Program-made: the position numbers and the translations under genes
In this document: piece after piece, positions 9,886 to 21,274 of the stretch
Position numbering within the stretch: position 1 is the first letter of the stretch
Layout of the letters: each line of letters begins with the position of its first letter
NCBI GenBank assembly: GCA_036940085.1
Contig: JALLBK010000040.1
Location: forward strand, 1 to 42,115
Length of the DNA stretch: 42,115 nucleotides
From: Discostella pseudostelligera
Taxonomy: Eukaryota > Bacillariophyta > Thalassiosirophyceae > Thalassiosirales > Thalassiosiraceae
Direction: 5' to 3'
The notes under the pieces: generated by a model
What the model saw: only the letters and a program-made list of their open reading frames with translations
Told to the model about the DNA's origin: nothing
Database searches by the model: none

Positions 9886-12050
9886 AAGCAGGAGCTCTTC
9901 ATCCTCATCCACATCCACCATCACCATACTAAGAACAGACACTCTGCATGATCCATACCCATACTACTCACTACTAGTATCACTACCTATCCTGCTGAGG
10001 CTAAGGAGGATGCTGAGGGCTGAGGAGAGCAGGAGACAATGATGATGCTAACATATAAAAATAAAAACAGTGTGGTCAGCACCCCCCTGAGTGCATCTAT
10101 GACAGCAATATCCATTCTAGTGTAATACTGCTACTGCTACCACTGCTAATACTACTACTCATGATCCTACTACTAGTACTATTGCTCCTAGTACTCCTCA
10201 TTCTAATCCTACTACTCCTCATCTTCTTCTGCTGCTGCTGACACTGCTCATCATAACTAGCATTCAGAATACTACTAAGCATGATCTACCATCTACTTCA
10301 TCTTCATTTCTGGCATCTTGCATTGGCATTTGGCATCTCCTCCTCATCATAGTACATCCTCCTCATAGTAGTCATAGTAGTACCTTCTCCTCAGAGTCCT
10401 CAGAGTCCATCATCCTCATCCTTCTTTTGCACCCTAGGTAGTCTACTGCAGCTACTACCACCTCACACCTCAGCAGATGTACTTGCACAGCACAACCTAC
10501 TACAACTACTCCATCATCCAGCATCATCATCCTCTGCATCTCATCTTCTTCACCTGCTGCTTGTGGTCATCTTCAGCAGCACAAGAATGATGTCCACCTG
10601 AGGAGGAGGAGGCTCAGAAAGTACCAAGAAGAAGTGTCTCATCTTCCCTCACCCTCATGAGCCTCCTCACAGCCTACCACACCATCATTCACCATTTCAC
10701 CATTCACTTTCACAACCTTCTGCTGCTGCTGCATGTTGGATAAGGAACCGTACACCACAGAATGAGGAGCAGCTGAATGCTGAATGATACCAAAAGGATG
10801 AGAACAACAATGAGGATGGGGATTACTTAGAGCAGTCAGCATTGAGGATGACCTGATGTGGAGAATGTTGGTGGAGCATCATCAGCCCGCAAGAGACAAT
10901 CATGGTGAGAAGCAAGGAACATCAGCAGGATAAGGAGTAGTATTGCAGATGCAGGAGATTCAGATGCTGAGGATTATCATGGTGTGAGCTCCTGCCTGCA
11001 ACAGATGTTCTCCAGCTATTTGCTACTAGGCTTCTTAGATGAGAAGAAGTAGCAGCAGTCACAGGATGAGGAGTCAGCAGGAGCAAAATGGGCTTCTTGT
11101 TCTAGTATCTAGTACTAATAGTAGCCTAGTATAGTCATTGCAAGATGAGTGAAATTTTTTTATGTTAGACTTTCCAGTAAGTGAGGAGACTGCTGGTCTG
11201 AGCCCAGGCATTGGTTTTGGTGGTAACTAGCATTCGCTACTAGTAAGAGAGACTATCCAGTAAGTGAGACAACTATCAAGTAAAAGTGCACCACTGCACC
11301 ACTGGTCTAACTTATTGTGCAATGACTGTACATACTACTTGTATGATGATTACTGCCATCATTATTAGCAGCAGGACTAGGACTAGTATGCCGACTATTA
11401 GGAAAAGAAGGAGGAAGGAGGAGTCACCAAGCACCAAGTGGGGGGACAAGCACCAGCCCGCACCTACAACTTGCTCATCACCATCAGGTTCAGAAGCATG
11501 AGAAGAGGTTCTTGTTGATCATGAAAGCAGAATGAGGAGGAGGATCATGCTGATGCTGCTGATGCTGACAAGGATACTGATGCTGGAACAGTACTACTAG
11601 TAGTAGTACTAGTAGGAGGATGACAACAAGGAGCAGTCGTAGGATGACGAGGGATGAGGAGGAGTACTATTACATTTACATCATGATTGATGATGGAATA
11701 TTGAATATGGATGCTGGGTGAGGTGCTCCTGCAGTGGACAAGGAAGGTGACAACCACAATTTTTGACACCACAACAAGATGTAAGAGATGTCATCATTGA
11801 AGATCATGGATCAAGAGGACGGAGTGAGATGCTTAGTAGCAGGATGGTGGCAATGATGCTGCTGAGCTAGTACTAGTACTATTGTCATCTGGCAATACTA
11901 TTACTTCAGATTCAGATGCTTAGGATTAGTAGAAAAGCAGGATGGGTGTGATATGAATGCAGAGGATCATGCTCATAAAGAATGATGAGGATGAGGTGAG
12001 GAGTGAGGAGTCAACAGAGAACAGCAGGAATGCTGATCATGGTCATGGAT

Positions 12051-12718
12051 CAAACCCTTTTGGCGGGAAGAAGAGGTCAAATAATTGGCGGGAAGTGCAG
12101 GATCATATTGGCATTCTCTGGTACATTTTCTACGTAAGTAGTACAATAGAGGACTTTTTAGTAATTTTTATTTTGTGATTTATAATTTGGTCATTTTAAC
12201 GTATTTTCCCCAAGCCTAATGACTTGCCTATGGCGGCATTGTGATTGTGCGTGGCACTCAATGCAATGGCGGCGGCGCCGGCAGAGTCGCTGTCGTATGC
12301 CAGCTAGCGGCTCTCCATCTCTTGCGGAACCAACTCTTCTAATCTCATACTAACTCGTTGTTCATTAGAGACCGTCTTCAGGTGGTCGGCGTCGGCGTGG
12401 TCGTGGTGGGGCTGGTCGTCTATCCAATTCAACATTAATTCTAGAGTGAGTGGTAGTTGTCGGCCGGACTTCGATGATGAATGGGCGATGACGCATCACA
12501 GAGTTGGATATGCATTCATCTGCCCTCTCTCTCTTGCATTTTTAATCCAGTTCATATTTTTGATTTTGCGTTGGAACTTTTCAATACTGACACTGCCATG
12601 CCTTTCATCGTCACACAGAGCCCGGTGTTATTATCTTGCCATCCGTAGAGAGAGGAAGGAAACAACAACATCAAGTAGAGCAACCACATCTGTCAATAAT
12701 AGTGTACGGTATATCTCC
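12051..12718 (+). promoter_or_regulatory. Upstream region of the CDK gene; GGCGGGAA motifs and a probable 5'-UTR intron
   Basis: TTTTGGCGGGAAG at 12058-12070 and ATTGGCGGGAAGT at 12084-12096 resemble E2F-type sites (TTTSGCGGGAA). A GTGAGT donor at 12446 and a TCACACAG acceptor near 12612-12619 suggest an intron in the 5' leader. The first ATG that gives a sensible CDK N-terminus follows at 12719. The stretch is otherwise non-coding. Confidence 0.45.
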
Positions 12719-14854
12719 ATGTCGTCATCATCCATGGTCAAGCCTCCTCCCCCTCCTCCCCCAAAGTCGAATGTATCTGCACCAGCCTCGAGGCCGAAGC
12801 CACCGCCACCTCCTGCACCACCCGCTAACACTGCTACTTCTGCTGCGCAAGGACTCAAGCCCAATAATAATAATGGTCGACCTCCTCCACCACCACTGCC
12901 ATCTGGGAAGAATAAGCCGCGTCCTCCACCACCACCACCACCACCACCACCACTTCCACCGGGAAGCAAGCCACGCCCACCTCCCCCGCCTGTGAATGCT
13001 GGACCTAACACTAACGCTGCTGCTGCTTCTGCTACCACCACTGCTACTACTACGGCAGCTGCTACTGCAGGTGGAAACACTCCTGCATCCAGAAAACGCC
13101 CTCTTGAATTATCTGCTAGTGCACCAACAACCGTAACAACATCATCTACTCTTCCACCACCCAAACGTAATATCCAATCTCGGCGGGTTGCATTAAAAGC
13201 TCCGGTTGTTATGCGCGATGTGACGGTATTTCAAAAGCGACATCAGGTGGGGGAAGGGACATATGGGTACGTCGTCTTCGTGAAACACAATTATTGAGGG
13301 TAGTTTGTCGTTCGTCGTTGCTGGGAAGCGGTGGTTCATGGTTGCTACTCTTGTTTTTGCTTGGTTCAATTTCTCTAACTCTCGTTGCTCTATCCTTTGA
13401 AACACATCATGCGCCCTCTTCAAATAGGAGCGTGTTTGTCGGTGCCGACAAGGTAACGGGAGAAATTGTTGCCCTCAAGCGAATTAATACGGAAGCGGAG
13501 GAAAATGGATTTCCTAGTGAGTAGAATACTCCTATCACATTTTTGGAGGATATGATGGTGATTTTTTTGCTTTGTGTAACTCGGCAGCACATCACATCAT
13601 GTACACACTCTCACTTAACTCTTCATTTGCTTCCTTTATATTATTTGCTTCACGCACACAACAGTCACGGCCATTCGCGAGGTGAAGATTCTGAAGGCAT
13701 TGAAGCATGATAATATTGTACATTTGAAGGAGATTGTAACCTCCAAGGGTAAGTGGCACCTCACACTGTCAATTTGTCGGCTTGATTGTTTTGGAGGCAA
13801 TGTAAAATCCATGGCGGATCAATCTCTTCGTGTACTTCCATCGTTTTTTCCCTACTGGATGTGCACAGTTCTACCCGCCCAAATTGAATTGCATTACACC
13901 ACTATGGGAATCTCAGTTTTTATTCAGTTTGAGTCTCTCCGAAGAAACATCTTGCTACATTCTCTATCTCGAATTCTTACGCAATATTTCATCCTGTCTT
14001 CACTTTTTCGCAAATGGCTAGATCAAGGAGACATTCCCAAAAATGTCTTCATGGTCTTCGAATATCTCGAATACGACCTTACTGGAATCATCGAAACGAA
14101 AGAAATTAAACTCACATTAGACCATGTCAAATCCTGGTCCAATCAACTATTGAAAGGAGTGCATTACATGCACATCAACAAGATTGTGCATCGTGATTTG
14201 AAGGCATCCAATTTACTAATCAACAGTCGGGGGGAATTGAAAATTGCCGATTGGGGATTGGCACGGAGTTGGAATCCCGAAATGACGCGTCTTACCAATC
14301 GCGTTATCACACTGTGGTACCGCCCTCCGGAATTACTTCTTGGTTGTATGCGTTACTCGACGAAGATAGATTTGTGGAGCGTGGGTTGCATTATTGCAGA
14401 ATTATTCTTCCGTAGAGGATTGCTGAAGGGTAGTAACGAACTGCAGCAACTGGAAATCATTTTTAGGATGATGGGCCATCCCAATACTACCGATTGGCCT
14501 AATATCCATACCATGTGCCCCCTGTGGCAGAATTACGAGCCAAAAGATTGCGAGGAACGTTTTCCTCGGAGACTTCGCGAGGAGTTACAAAGTCGTCTCC
14601 CCACTCATGCATTGAGTTGGATGACCCCCCATGCGTTGGACATGTTTGACCATTTGTTTAACTACAATCCCGAAACTCGATGGTCTGCGGCACAAGCTCT
14701 CACGGCGGAGTGGTTCTTTGACGAGCCACTTACCAAGCCTGCCGAGAAGCTGAATATGAAATTTAGCGTGGATAGTGCACATGAGTGGGAAGCTAGGAAG
14801 AAACATCAGGAGATGCATGAGTTGCAAATGAAGAGGCATCAGAAGGGTGTATGA
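12719..14854 (+). CDS. Cyclin-dependent kinase of the CDK9/CDK12 (CDKC) type
   Basis: Predicted exons are 12719-13266, 13428-13516, 13665-13748 and 14022-14854 (517 aa; phases fit at every junction). The N-terminal ~170 residues are low-complexity, with poly-Pro runs and Ala/Thr stretches. The kinase follows: GEGTYG loop split by intron 1, VALKRI with the ATP lysine, the cyclin-binding helix PITAIRE as in CDK12/13, HRDLKASN catalytic loop, and VITLWYRPPELLLG. This type phosphorylates the RNA polymerase II tail in the nucleus and promotes elongation; that role is inferred from the family. One oddity: the metal-binding DFG motif reads DWG. The third intron (273 nt) has no in-frame stop, but the spliced form matches the family and the unspliced one would insert 91 residues. 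Upstream in-frame ATGs exist; 12719 was chosen because the leader before it looks intronic. Confidence 0.9.
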
Positions 14855-15010
14855 TAACAATACTGCTCTGTCAAGTGGATCATTAGAATGCACTTCGCCA
14901 GGCGTGTAGCTGTTGCTCTTGCTGCAGTATACTAATAGAGCCTAAAGTCATCTAGATGATCTAGATTATTGTTAACTCTCTGTTTCTATGATATAGCCGC
15001 GATAAGCTGC

Positions 15011-16159
15011 TTAATTGCAACCTGCGAGATGAATTGCAACGGTAAGTATACATGCAAGCTCAACAGCTACATTGACGTGGTCTCTGTTCTTACCTTGTCC
15101 TCCATTAGCAACAGCACGATAGTACCTATTTTCACAATACGTTGGCCTTCCATTGCTCTGCCGTTGGACAACTTCCGCAACCTTATCATCGTAAGATAAC
15201 TTTTCTAGCATTTTTGGATCGTACTGATTGAAAATTGGATTCATACTCGTGGCAACATTCAGTGCCAGGCAGGAGGCCAACCACGCCCCACCGACCACAA
15301 AGGCAACCTTTTGCAATCGTTCCTCGACTGGCTTTACATTACTTCGATACAAGAATAAATCTCGTGCCTTTTCAGCATCACTCTTTTCTTCGAAATCACC
15401 ATCGTACCATCCCGTCTCTTCATATTCAATTACTTTGCTTTGGAGTCTGGAGCCGATGTAGCCCCAACCAGAATACAGGCGCAATACTAAAACAAGTACT
15501 ACTGACATTGCCCCAACATTACTAGCTGTCACTTTCTGGAGAAAATATCCTTCATTTACCCAAGTTGCACCAGAAATGGGATAGCACCTGTTTTGTAAAC
15601 ATATCACGAGAGATTTAAACGTAAGTTGAAGTTCATTCTGATGACATCCTACTCGCTACTCTACCATCTACCATACGTTCAAATGCAAGGATGACAGCAA
15701 ACATAGGAGTAGGACTTACACCAAGGCGAAAAATGCAATGTAAGTGGCTGCCAGGCGCAATGCAAATCCATCATCCCCACTCTCCTGCGAAGCCCACGCA
15801 AAAGTAGGTTGTTGGATTAAATTCAAATACTCATTCGAAGGTCGTTGCTCCACGGGTACATTCTCTGCTCCAAAAGTTGTTTCGACCCGTAGCTGAGAAG
15901 TTGATTGACGACCATAGGCACTACTGTCACGTCGGATTTCATATCCCTCTTCGTCATCATCGTCGTCTGCGGAGAAGGAAGCACGTGCTATTATTCGGGA
16001 GTCATTGCTTCGATGCTTGAGTGTCGTATCAATTGACCCTACGCCCGATCTACTTTTCAAGCATGGTAGCGGCGGCGGCGGTTGCTGGAATGCCAAGCAA
16101 GCAGGCTTGGCCACTAGGAGGAGGCTAGCTCCTCCAATGATAATCAGTGGGTTAGTCAT
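15011..16159 (-). CDS. CGLD27/Ycf36-family (DUF1230) plastid protein
   Basis: Exon 1 is 16159-15720, exon 2 starts at 15587. I recognise the Ycf36/CGLD27 family from VPVEQRPSNEYL, the join ALV/CYPISGATW across the intron, SRLQSKVIEYEETGWYDG and YYRAVANGGQG. The family is plastid-encoded in some algae (ycf36) and nuclear in plants and diatoms; its biochemical role is unclear, with a reported link to iron status in plants. The N-terminus has a signal peptide ending KPACLAF, the bipartite plastid-entry type. At the 3' end the family normally stops soon after the GGxG motif: a 72-nt intron (15093-15022) would join GGQG to a last 11-nt exon (15021-15011) coding CN-stop, giving 314 aa. Without it the frame stays open and ends at the same TAA. 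Head-to-head with the deformylase gene (302 bp). Confidence 0.88.
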
Positions 16160-16461
16160 TGTTTCTTTTCATGGTCTGGTCTACCATTCACCGATTACCG
16201 ATGTAGCAATGAGCATGCTTGCTTGCTTGCTCGGATGATGAGGTGGCGAGCTGGGACAATTCCGGCGAGCTGGCAAAATTCCGATGTGCAACCTTAGGGA
16301 TTCAGTACAAGATATGGCGGGAAAGAAAGCGCCATTTCCCATTTCCGCCACCACCACCGATCGATCGAACATCGATCGACCGACCGACGACGCACCAACA
16401 CCAACACAACCATTCTTCGATGGCGAGTGGATAGAACTCCGTAGTACCAATCTTAAAAGCC
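16160..16461. promoter_or_regulatory. Divergent promoter, CGLD27 and peptide deformylase
   Basis: 302 bp between two start codons on opposite strands. It contains ATGGCGGGAAAG (16314-16325), the same E2F-like word found upstream of the CDK and CLPTM1 genes, followed by AGCGCC, and a CGATCGATCG/CGACCGACCG stretch (16368-16395). Confidence 0.5.
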
Positions 16462-17271
16462 ATGCACCTCCGTAGTGGCATAACTCCCGTGACCATGGCA
16501 GCGCTCTACTCCATGATAAGGCACACAGCTGCGTTCGCACCTTTAGTGCGTCACCATGCCTCGGCGTGCATGACAGTCTCCGCATTTGGTGCCACACCCA
16601 CGGCGACTACCCGACACTTCTACCGTCCAACTTCACCATTGGCATTACCCTCCATTACTTCGCGAATATCATCCCTCCTCTTCAGCAGTTCCATCGAAGA
16701 AGAAATCGATCCAGGCATTGTTGCCGGTACAGATCTACGCGTACTAAAATACCCCCACCCATCACTACGTGCGCCCAATGCCGAAATTCCCGTCGAGGAA
16801 TTAACCGGTCCGGGATGTGAAATATCCAAAATTGCCAAAGAGATGTTCTTAGTCATGTATGCAGCCCGTGGAGTGGGGTTGGCAGCACCACAAGTTGGAA
16901 TCAACAAACAACTCATGGTATACAATGAATATGGCGATCCCAAACAATGGATGCATGAAACGGTCATGATCAATCCCAAAATTGTAGAATTTTCCGATGC
17001 CACTGATGTAGAGAACGAGGGATGCCTATCATTTCCAGAAGTACGGGGGGATATTGTACGATCGAAATGGATTAAGATTGAGGCATATAATTTGAAGGGT
17101 AAAAAGTTTAAGAAGAAGTTCAAGGGGTGGGAGGCTAGGATATTTCAACATGAGTATGATCATTTAGAGGGCAAGGTGTTTATTGATCGATTGTCAGAGG
17201 ATGGAAGGAAGGAGTCACAACCGAAGCTGAATGAATTAATTGACAAGTTCGGAGAGGGAGGAGCTCTTTGA
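16462..17271 (+). CDS. Peptide deformylase, organellar (type 1B)
   Basis: Single exon, 269 aa. It removes the formyl group from the first methionine of newly made organelle proteins. All three metal-site motifs are present: GVGLAAPQVG near residue 140, EGCLSFPE (cysteine ligand) near 194, and QHEYDHLEG (two histidine ligands and catalytic glutamate) near 233; family proteins have HExDHL. The first ~85 residues are a Ser/Thr/Ala-rich targeting extension. Both plastid and mitochondrial targeting are possible; a clean F-type plastid cleavage site is not obvious, though SAF occurs near residue 40. The start at 16462 is the first in-frame ATG; 16495 is an alternative. The only same-strand neighbour pair in the gene-dense region is this gene and the translocator that follows. 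Confidence 0.95.
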   Translation: MHLRSGITPVTMAALYSMIRHTAAFAPLVRHHASACMTVSAFGATPTATTRHFYRPTSPLALPSITSRISSLLFSSSIEEEIDPGIVAGTDLRVLKYPHPSLRAPNAEIPVEELTGPGCEISKIAKEMFLVMYAARGVGLAAPQVGINKQLMVYNEYGDPKQWMHETVMINPKIVEFSDATDVENEGCLSFPEVRGDIVRSKWIKIEAYNLKGKKFKKKFKGWEARIFQHEYDHLEGKVFIDRLSEDGRKESQPKLNELIDKFGEGGAL

Positions 17272-17980
17272 GATTGGTGTCGAGAGAATGGGGTTAATTT
17301 TTGAGAGTAGGATTCGACTACGTTCTGTAACGAGTGGTTCGAGGTGGAATATTAGGAGATCAGTACTTTCGAACATGCTGCAACTACAATACATCATATC
17401 AGACATCCAAGTTATAGTTCGTGAATCCAATTATGTTAATGGGATCATGATAGTGATAGTCAGATGCTTGACAGACAATGTTTGCGTTTGCTTCGGTTAA
17501 AATAGATAACAACTGGATGAACTTCTACCGACCGAACCTAATTTTAGAGCACCACTATCTCATTTGGGATATAGCGAATCGAATTTATGCGACGATCCCG
17601 AAAGATGCCGAATGTGTTTTCACTCTCACGGACCGACACTCTTAGCTTTCCATCCCGCCTCCACGTGTTCACAAACAATCCACGTGGAAAACTTCTTGAA
17701 TCTTGGCGATACGATCTTATCGCTAAGTACGTGTTCTCTGTGTTGGCGGCAGAGCGCAGCTGGAGACGAACGTCACAAACACAAAGAGCGGGATGGAGGA
17801 TTCATTCAGTGCAACCTGCCTGCAACCTCGTCGTCATCGATCATCTCATCATCATCATCTTCATCAAATACATCGTATCCATCTCGTCGATTGACGATAC
17901 AAAGAGATTGAGTCTAGTGCGAACAACATCGGCACTGATAGCATCTTTACTCCAGTTGCGAATTCTATCAAATTGACAAA
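17272..17980. promoter_or_regulatory. Intergenic region upstream of the translocator, with two G-boxes
   Basis: 709 bp between the deformylase stop and the translocator ATG. It holds two CACGTG cores at 17662-17667 and 17681-17686; the second sits in the palindrome TCCACGTGGA. CATCATCATC words occur at 17843-17865. Short open frames here show no protein features. Confidence 0.5.
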
Positions 17981-19246
17981 ATGGCTGGTGCTCCGGATTC
18001 TGTAGCGTTGCTTCTCTTCTTTGTGTTCTGGTACGCCGGGAACATGAAATACAATGAGTACAACACCGCCGCCCTAACCGCCGTCGGTGGAAAGACTTTT
18101 GGTTTGACCATGACAGTTGCGACTATGCAATTAGGAGTATGTGCAGTGTACGCATTCATCACGTGGGCAGTGAAGCTAAACCCAGCGAAGATATTCGGTC
18201 TGCAAATGCCAGAGAGGCAAAATGTTCCTCAGGTAACGAAAGCCGATTTGATCAAGTCCATTCCTTTGGCATTTTGTGCGGCCGGAGCTCATGCAGCGAC
18301 CGTCTTTGCGCTTGGTGGCGATCCTTTGTTCGGTCAAATTGGTGAGTGGATTTACTTCTCTGGGAATCATTGCATTCGTAATCGCAACTAATGACATGCA
18401 CAATGCACATGTTTGTAGTAAAATCTGCCGAGCCAGTGTTGGCCGCTATTGTTGGTACCGTCTTTTACGCCAAGGCACCTTCCTTCTACAAGGTCTGCTG
18501 CCTTCCAATTATCGTCGGAGGTGTAGCCTTTGCAAGTCTTAAGAAAGGCATTGATGGATCATACTCGCTCAAGTTCGACGCTACCGCACTTATCTTCGGT
18601 ATGCTTGCGAATGCCTTTGCGGCTTTTAAGGGTGGTGAAAACAGCAAACTCTTGTCGGACAAGGGTGTTGCCCAACGTTATGGCGGTGTTGGTAACCAGG
18701 TTAGTAGTTCGCAAAATGAAAGTGGTTCAATTGCTTCATGATTGTCTGACTTGCACAATCATCTTGATACAACTTTGCCAGTTTGCTGTGACGCAAATTG
18801 TCGGATTCGTCATCCTCCTTCCTATTATGTACGCCACTGAAGGAGATATGCTTCAAACATTTGTAGAGAAGTTGAAGACGGACTCTAGCCTACAATTCAA
18901 TCTTGTCATGTCGGGTCTTAGTTTCTACATCTACAATGAGCTCGCCACCTACACTCTTCAGGTTACCGGTGCTGTTACAGCCTCCGTCGCCAATACTGCC
19001 AAACGTGTGGTAAGTATACTGGGTGTTGTTTGTCTAGTGCTTCTATTCGTTTCAATATCCCAATTGCACCATTTCTCATTCGCTTTTTTCATATTGTAAT
19101 AGATTGTCATGGTTTACATGGCGGCAGTTACAGGCAATGCTCTAACAGAGGAGCAAAAGATTGGGTCGGGTATTGCTATCTTTGGAGTTCTGCTCTACTC
19201 CCTTATTGACGATCTTCTTAAGCCGAAGAAGGGCAAGAAGGATTAA
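17981..19246 (+). CDS. Triose-phosphate/phosphate translocator family transporter (TPT/NST)
   Basis: Exons 17981-18341, 18419-18699, 18782-19009 and 19103-19246 give 337 aa with consistent phases. About 10 hydrophobic segments cover the protein. Family marks are QIVKSAEPVLAA (formed across intron 1), the LPIIVGGVAFASL helix, KGGENSKLL and TGAVTASVANTAKRV; the KR near the end of the last block is part of the substrate-binding pattern in plant triose-phosphate translocators. Such carriers exchange phosphorylated C3 sugars for phosphate across plastid membranes. The protein starts almost directly with the first membrane helix (SVALLLFFVFWYAGN) and lacks a bipartite presequence, as reported for diatom translocators of the outer plastid membranes; its membrane is inferred. 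It ends KPKKGKKD, a lysine-rich tail that could act as an ER/outer-membrane retention signal. Converges on the SulP gene with 94 bp between stops. Confidence 0.93.
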
Positions 19247-19340
19247 TCATTCTGGCATGCAGCACTTCAATATCACAGCGAAATCGATCATCTCGTGCAG
19301 CGAATTCTGTATTAATGTGACTAATGTAATGATTGTTACT

Positions 19341-21274
19341 TCACGCAACCTTTATCTTGGACACATTGCCCGCAATAAGAGTGATTGCAGCATAGATTGC
19401 GCAACCAACACCAAAACCCATTGTAGGACTAGTAATTGCAGTGGCAGCAGCCGTTCCAACTCCAACGACGAAATCAGTACCTTTCAACGCCAATATTTTC
19501 CTGGGCAGAACAACATTCTCCACCACTGCGCTAACTATCACCGCACTTAAAGCAGCTTTTGGTGTCGGACTCATGATAGACATGTAAGGCATCATGTATA
19601 TCCATAATAGAGCTGTTGCAATGCATGCCAATTTGGAGGTTGTACCAGTCATGCGGCTAACTAATGATCTCGACATTGACCCGGATACAGGAGCCGACCC
19701 AACGGCACCAGCGGCAAGGTTCGACACGCCCTGTGCAAATAACTCACGATGGGGTGACCAACTCACGTTGTTGTCGCTTTCAAAACCAGATGCAATTCCG
19801 ACAATGCTTAAGAAATTCACCCCCGAGAAAATTGCGGCAGTGATGAAGAGTTTGACCATCGACCCATCAAAGCATCTCTCTGCGATAGGCACTTTCATGA
19901 GATGCTTGACATCCATTAATTCAATTGGAAACTTTACAATTCCATTGAAAAATGACAACCCCGAGTCAGATCCCACCGATGGAATTTCGCCCACAACACC
20001 ACCTTCATATCCATGAAACACACTAAATGCCGTTGCAGCTGCTGTTGCTATCAAAACCTCCGACCCCGGCGGCATCCACTTTGGTAAAAAACTTTTTGCT
20101 TTCATCACGAAGAGCGTGCACGCAATAAACAAAGCAGCGGCAATAACATCCCAAGTCTGAGGGTGTGATACCGCGTATGCAATGTTGGCGACTCCACTAA
20201 TTCCAGTGGCACCAGGTACTACCGACTTCACAGAATCGACAGCAGTTCCGAATGAAGAAGCGGCAATCGATGCTTTTATGGTAGGTCCGAATTCGTAGTA
20301 CAAACCGCTGGGTAGGGAAGATGTCAAGACACCAAGTTCACATCCCCACTGGAGAGAGAGAGAATGTCATAGGATACACTTTATGAAATGATGGTTGACT
20401 TACAACAAACGAAATCTTCGTATGGCAGAATTGTGCAGTATCACACTCACCTTGAATCCTGTTTTCACTGCTCCAGGAACTTTTTGTGCCAATGTTCCGA
20501 ATCCGGCACTCGCCATGACAACAGATGCGACACCAATGTACAATGAGTAGGCAGATACTAGATCAACATACTCGTTTTCACCGTATTTGCTGATGTAGGC
20601 TTCTCCTCCTAGATCGGTCTTGGCCATAACAGCAGTTAGTGAAGTAACACCTGCATTCATCCATGGTGATCCTGATTCGATGGAGAAATATAACGGAAAA
20701 TATAACGAGATGTATAAGTGTGAGGATGATGTCAGATAAACCGCCCAAGAATTATACCCACTGCCTTTATTTTCTCTTACCCGTTGCCAAACCCCAAGCC
20801 AGTAACGGAGCGCCAGCAGTTGTAAGTCCGCGATAGCCAGAATATCCAACCGTTTCGGCATATGCAATCAGCTGCGGGACGGAGGTTGCCGCCATCACTG
20901 CCCCAGACAGGAGATCGCGGATGGGGCTTCATTGGAGTGGTGCGGAGTGTGGTGAGATTAATCATTTGACTGTGTGTTAGGGGTTTGCATAGGCATAGCG
21001 CACGTCATGAAGGAGGAGCTTCTTACTTGAATTGCGGTGCCCCCATCGTAGCGTTAGTAGAGATAGAGATGCCGACGAAGGTTAGGTAGGTAGCCGTCGC
21101 TGTCAAAGCGGGAGGCAGAAATGGTTGGCAGGAGTATGAAGGAGTTGGAAAGCGGAGGATGAGACGGATGGAGATGGAGGATCGGATGGCGGCGGCGGCG
21201 GCGGCGGCTTGGATGGATTGGGTGAATGATGGGTGATGGGTAATGGCGATGGCGGTGAAGTTGTTGGCTGTCAT
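19341..21274 (-). CDS. SulP/SLC26-type anion transporter without STAS domain
   Basis: Exons 21274-21027, 20926-20781, 20671-20451 and 20348-19341 give 540 aa; all junction phases fit and restore the family sequence: QFNPIRDLLSGAV across intron 1, LATGSPWMNAGV across intron 2, KTGFKWGCELG across intron 3. Other marks are VMAATSVPQLIAYAE in the first helices and NLAAGAVGSAPVSGSMSRS, the conserved later half. SulP proteins carry sulfate, bicarbonate or other anions; substrate cannot be told from sequence. The protein stops after the last helix (KIKVA), so the cytoplasmic STAS domain usual in eukaryotic members is missing. The first ~75 residues are low-complexity with an Ala run, and an internal ATG just before GAPQF could be the real start. 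Shares a divergent promoter with RRF. Confidence 0.87.

Larger units (their letters stand above)
5861..12050. repeat. 6-kb block of triplet-rich, low-complexity DNA
   Basis: The block is built of a small vocabulary: CTCCTC, CATCATGATC, ACTACTACT, CTAGTACTAG, GAGGATGAGG. Base bias changes strand: the plus strand is pyrimidine-rich over about 5.87-8.8 kb, purine-rich at 9.28-9.70 kb, pyrimidine-rich at 9.73-10.56 kb and purine-rich again at 10.57-12.05 kb. Frames that stay open encode only low-complexity runs (Ser, Leu, Gly-Ala-Pro, Met-Leu), so I call no gene. Distinct arrays inside it are listed separately. Confidence 0.75.

Noticed and set aside
11164..11311. Short inverted repeat GTTAGAC/GTCTAAC as another mobile element
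   Set aside because: Only 7 bp and no target duplication found.
12446..12718. Extension of the CDK protein upstream with a hydrophobic stretch
   Set aside because: The frame begins with GTG, which is also a strong GTGAGT donor; a 5'-UTR intron explains it better.
12631..13164. Minus-strand Gly-rich frame
   Set aside because: Complement of the CDK proline-rich coding region.
17564..17976. Open frames upstream of the translocator as an added exon or presequence
   Set aside because: No signal-peptide pattern, and the translocator ATG fits the family start directly.
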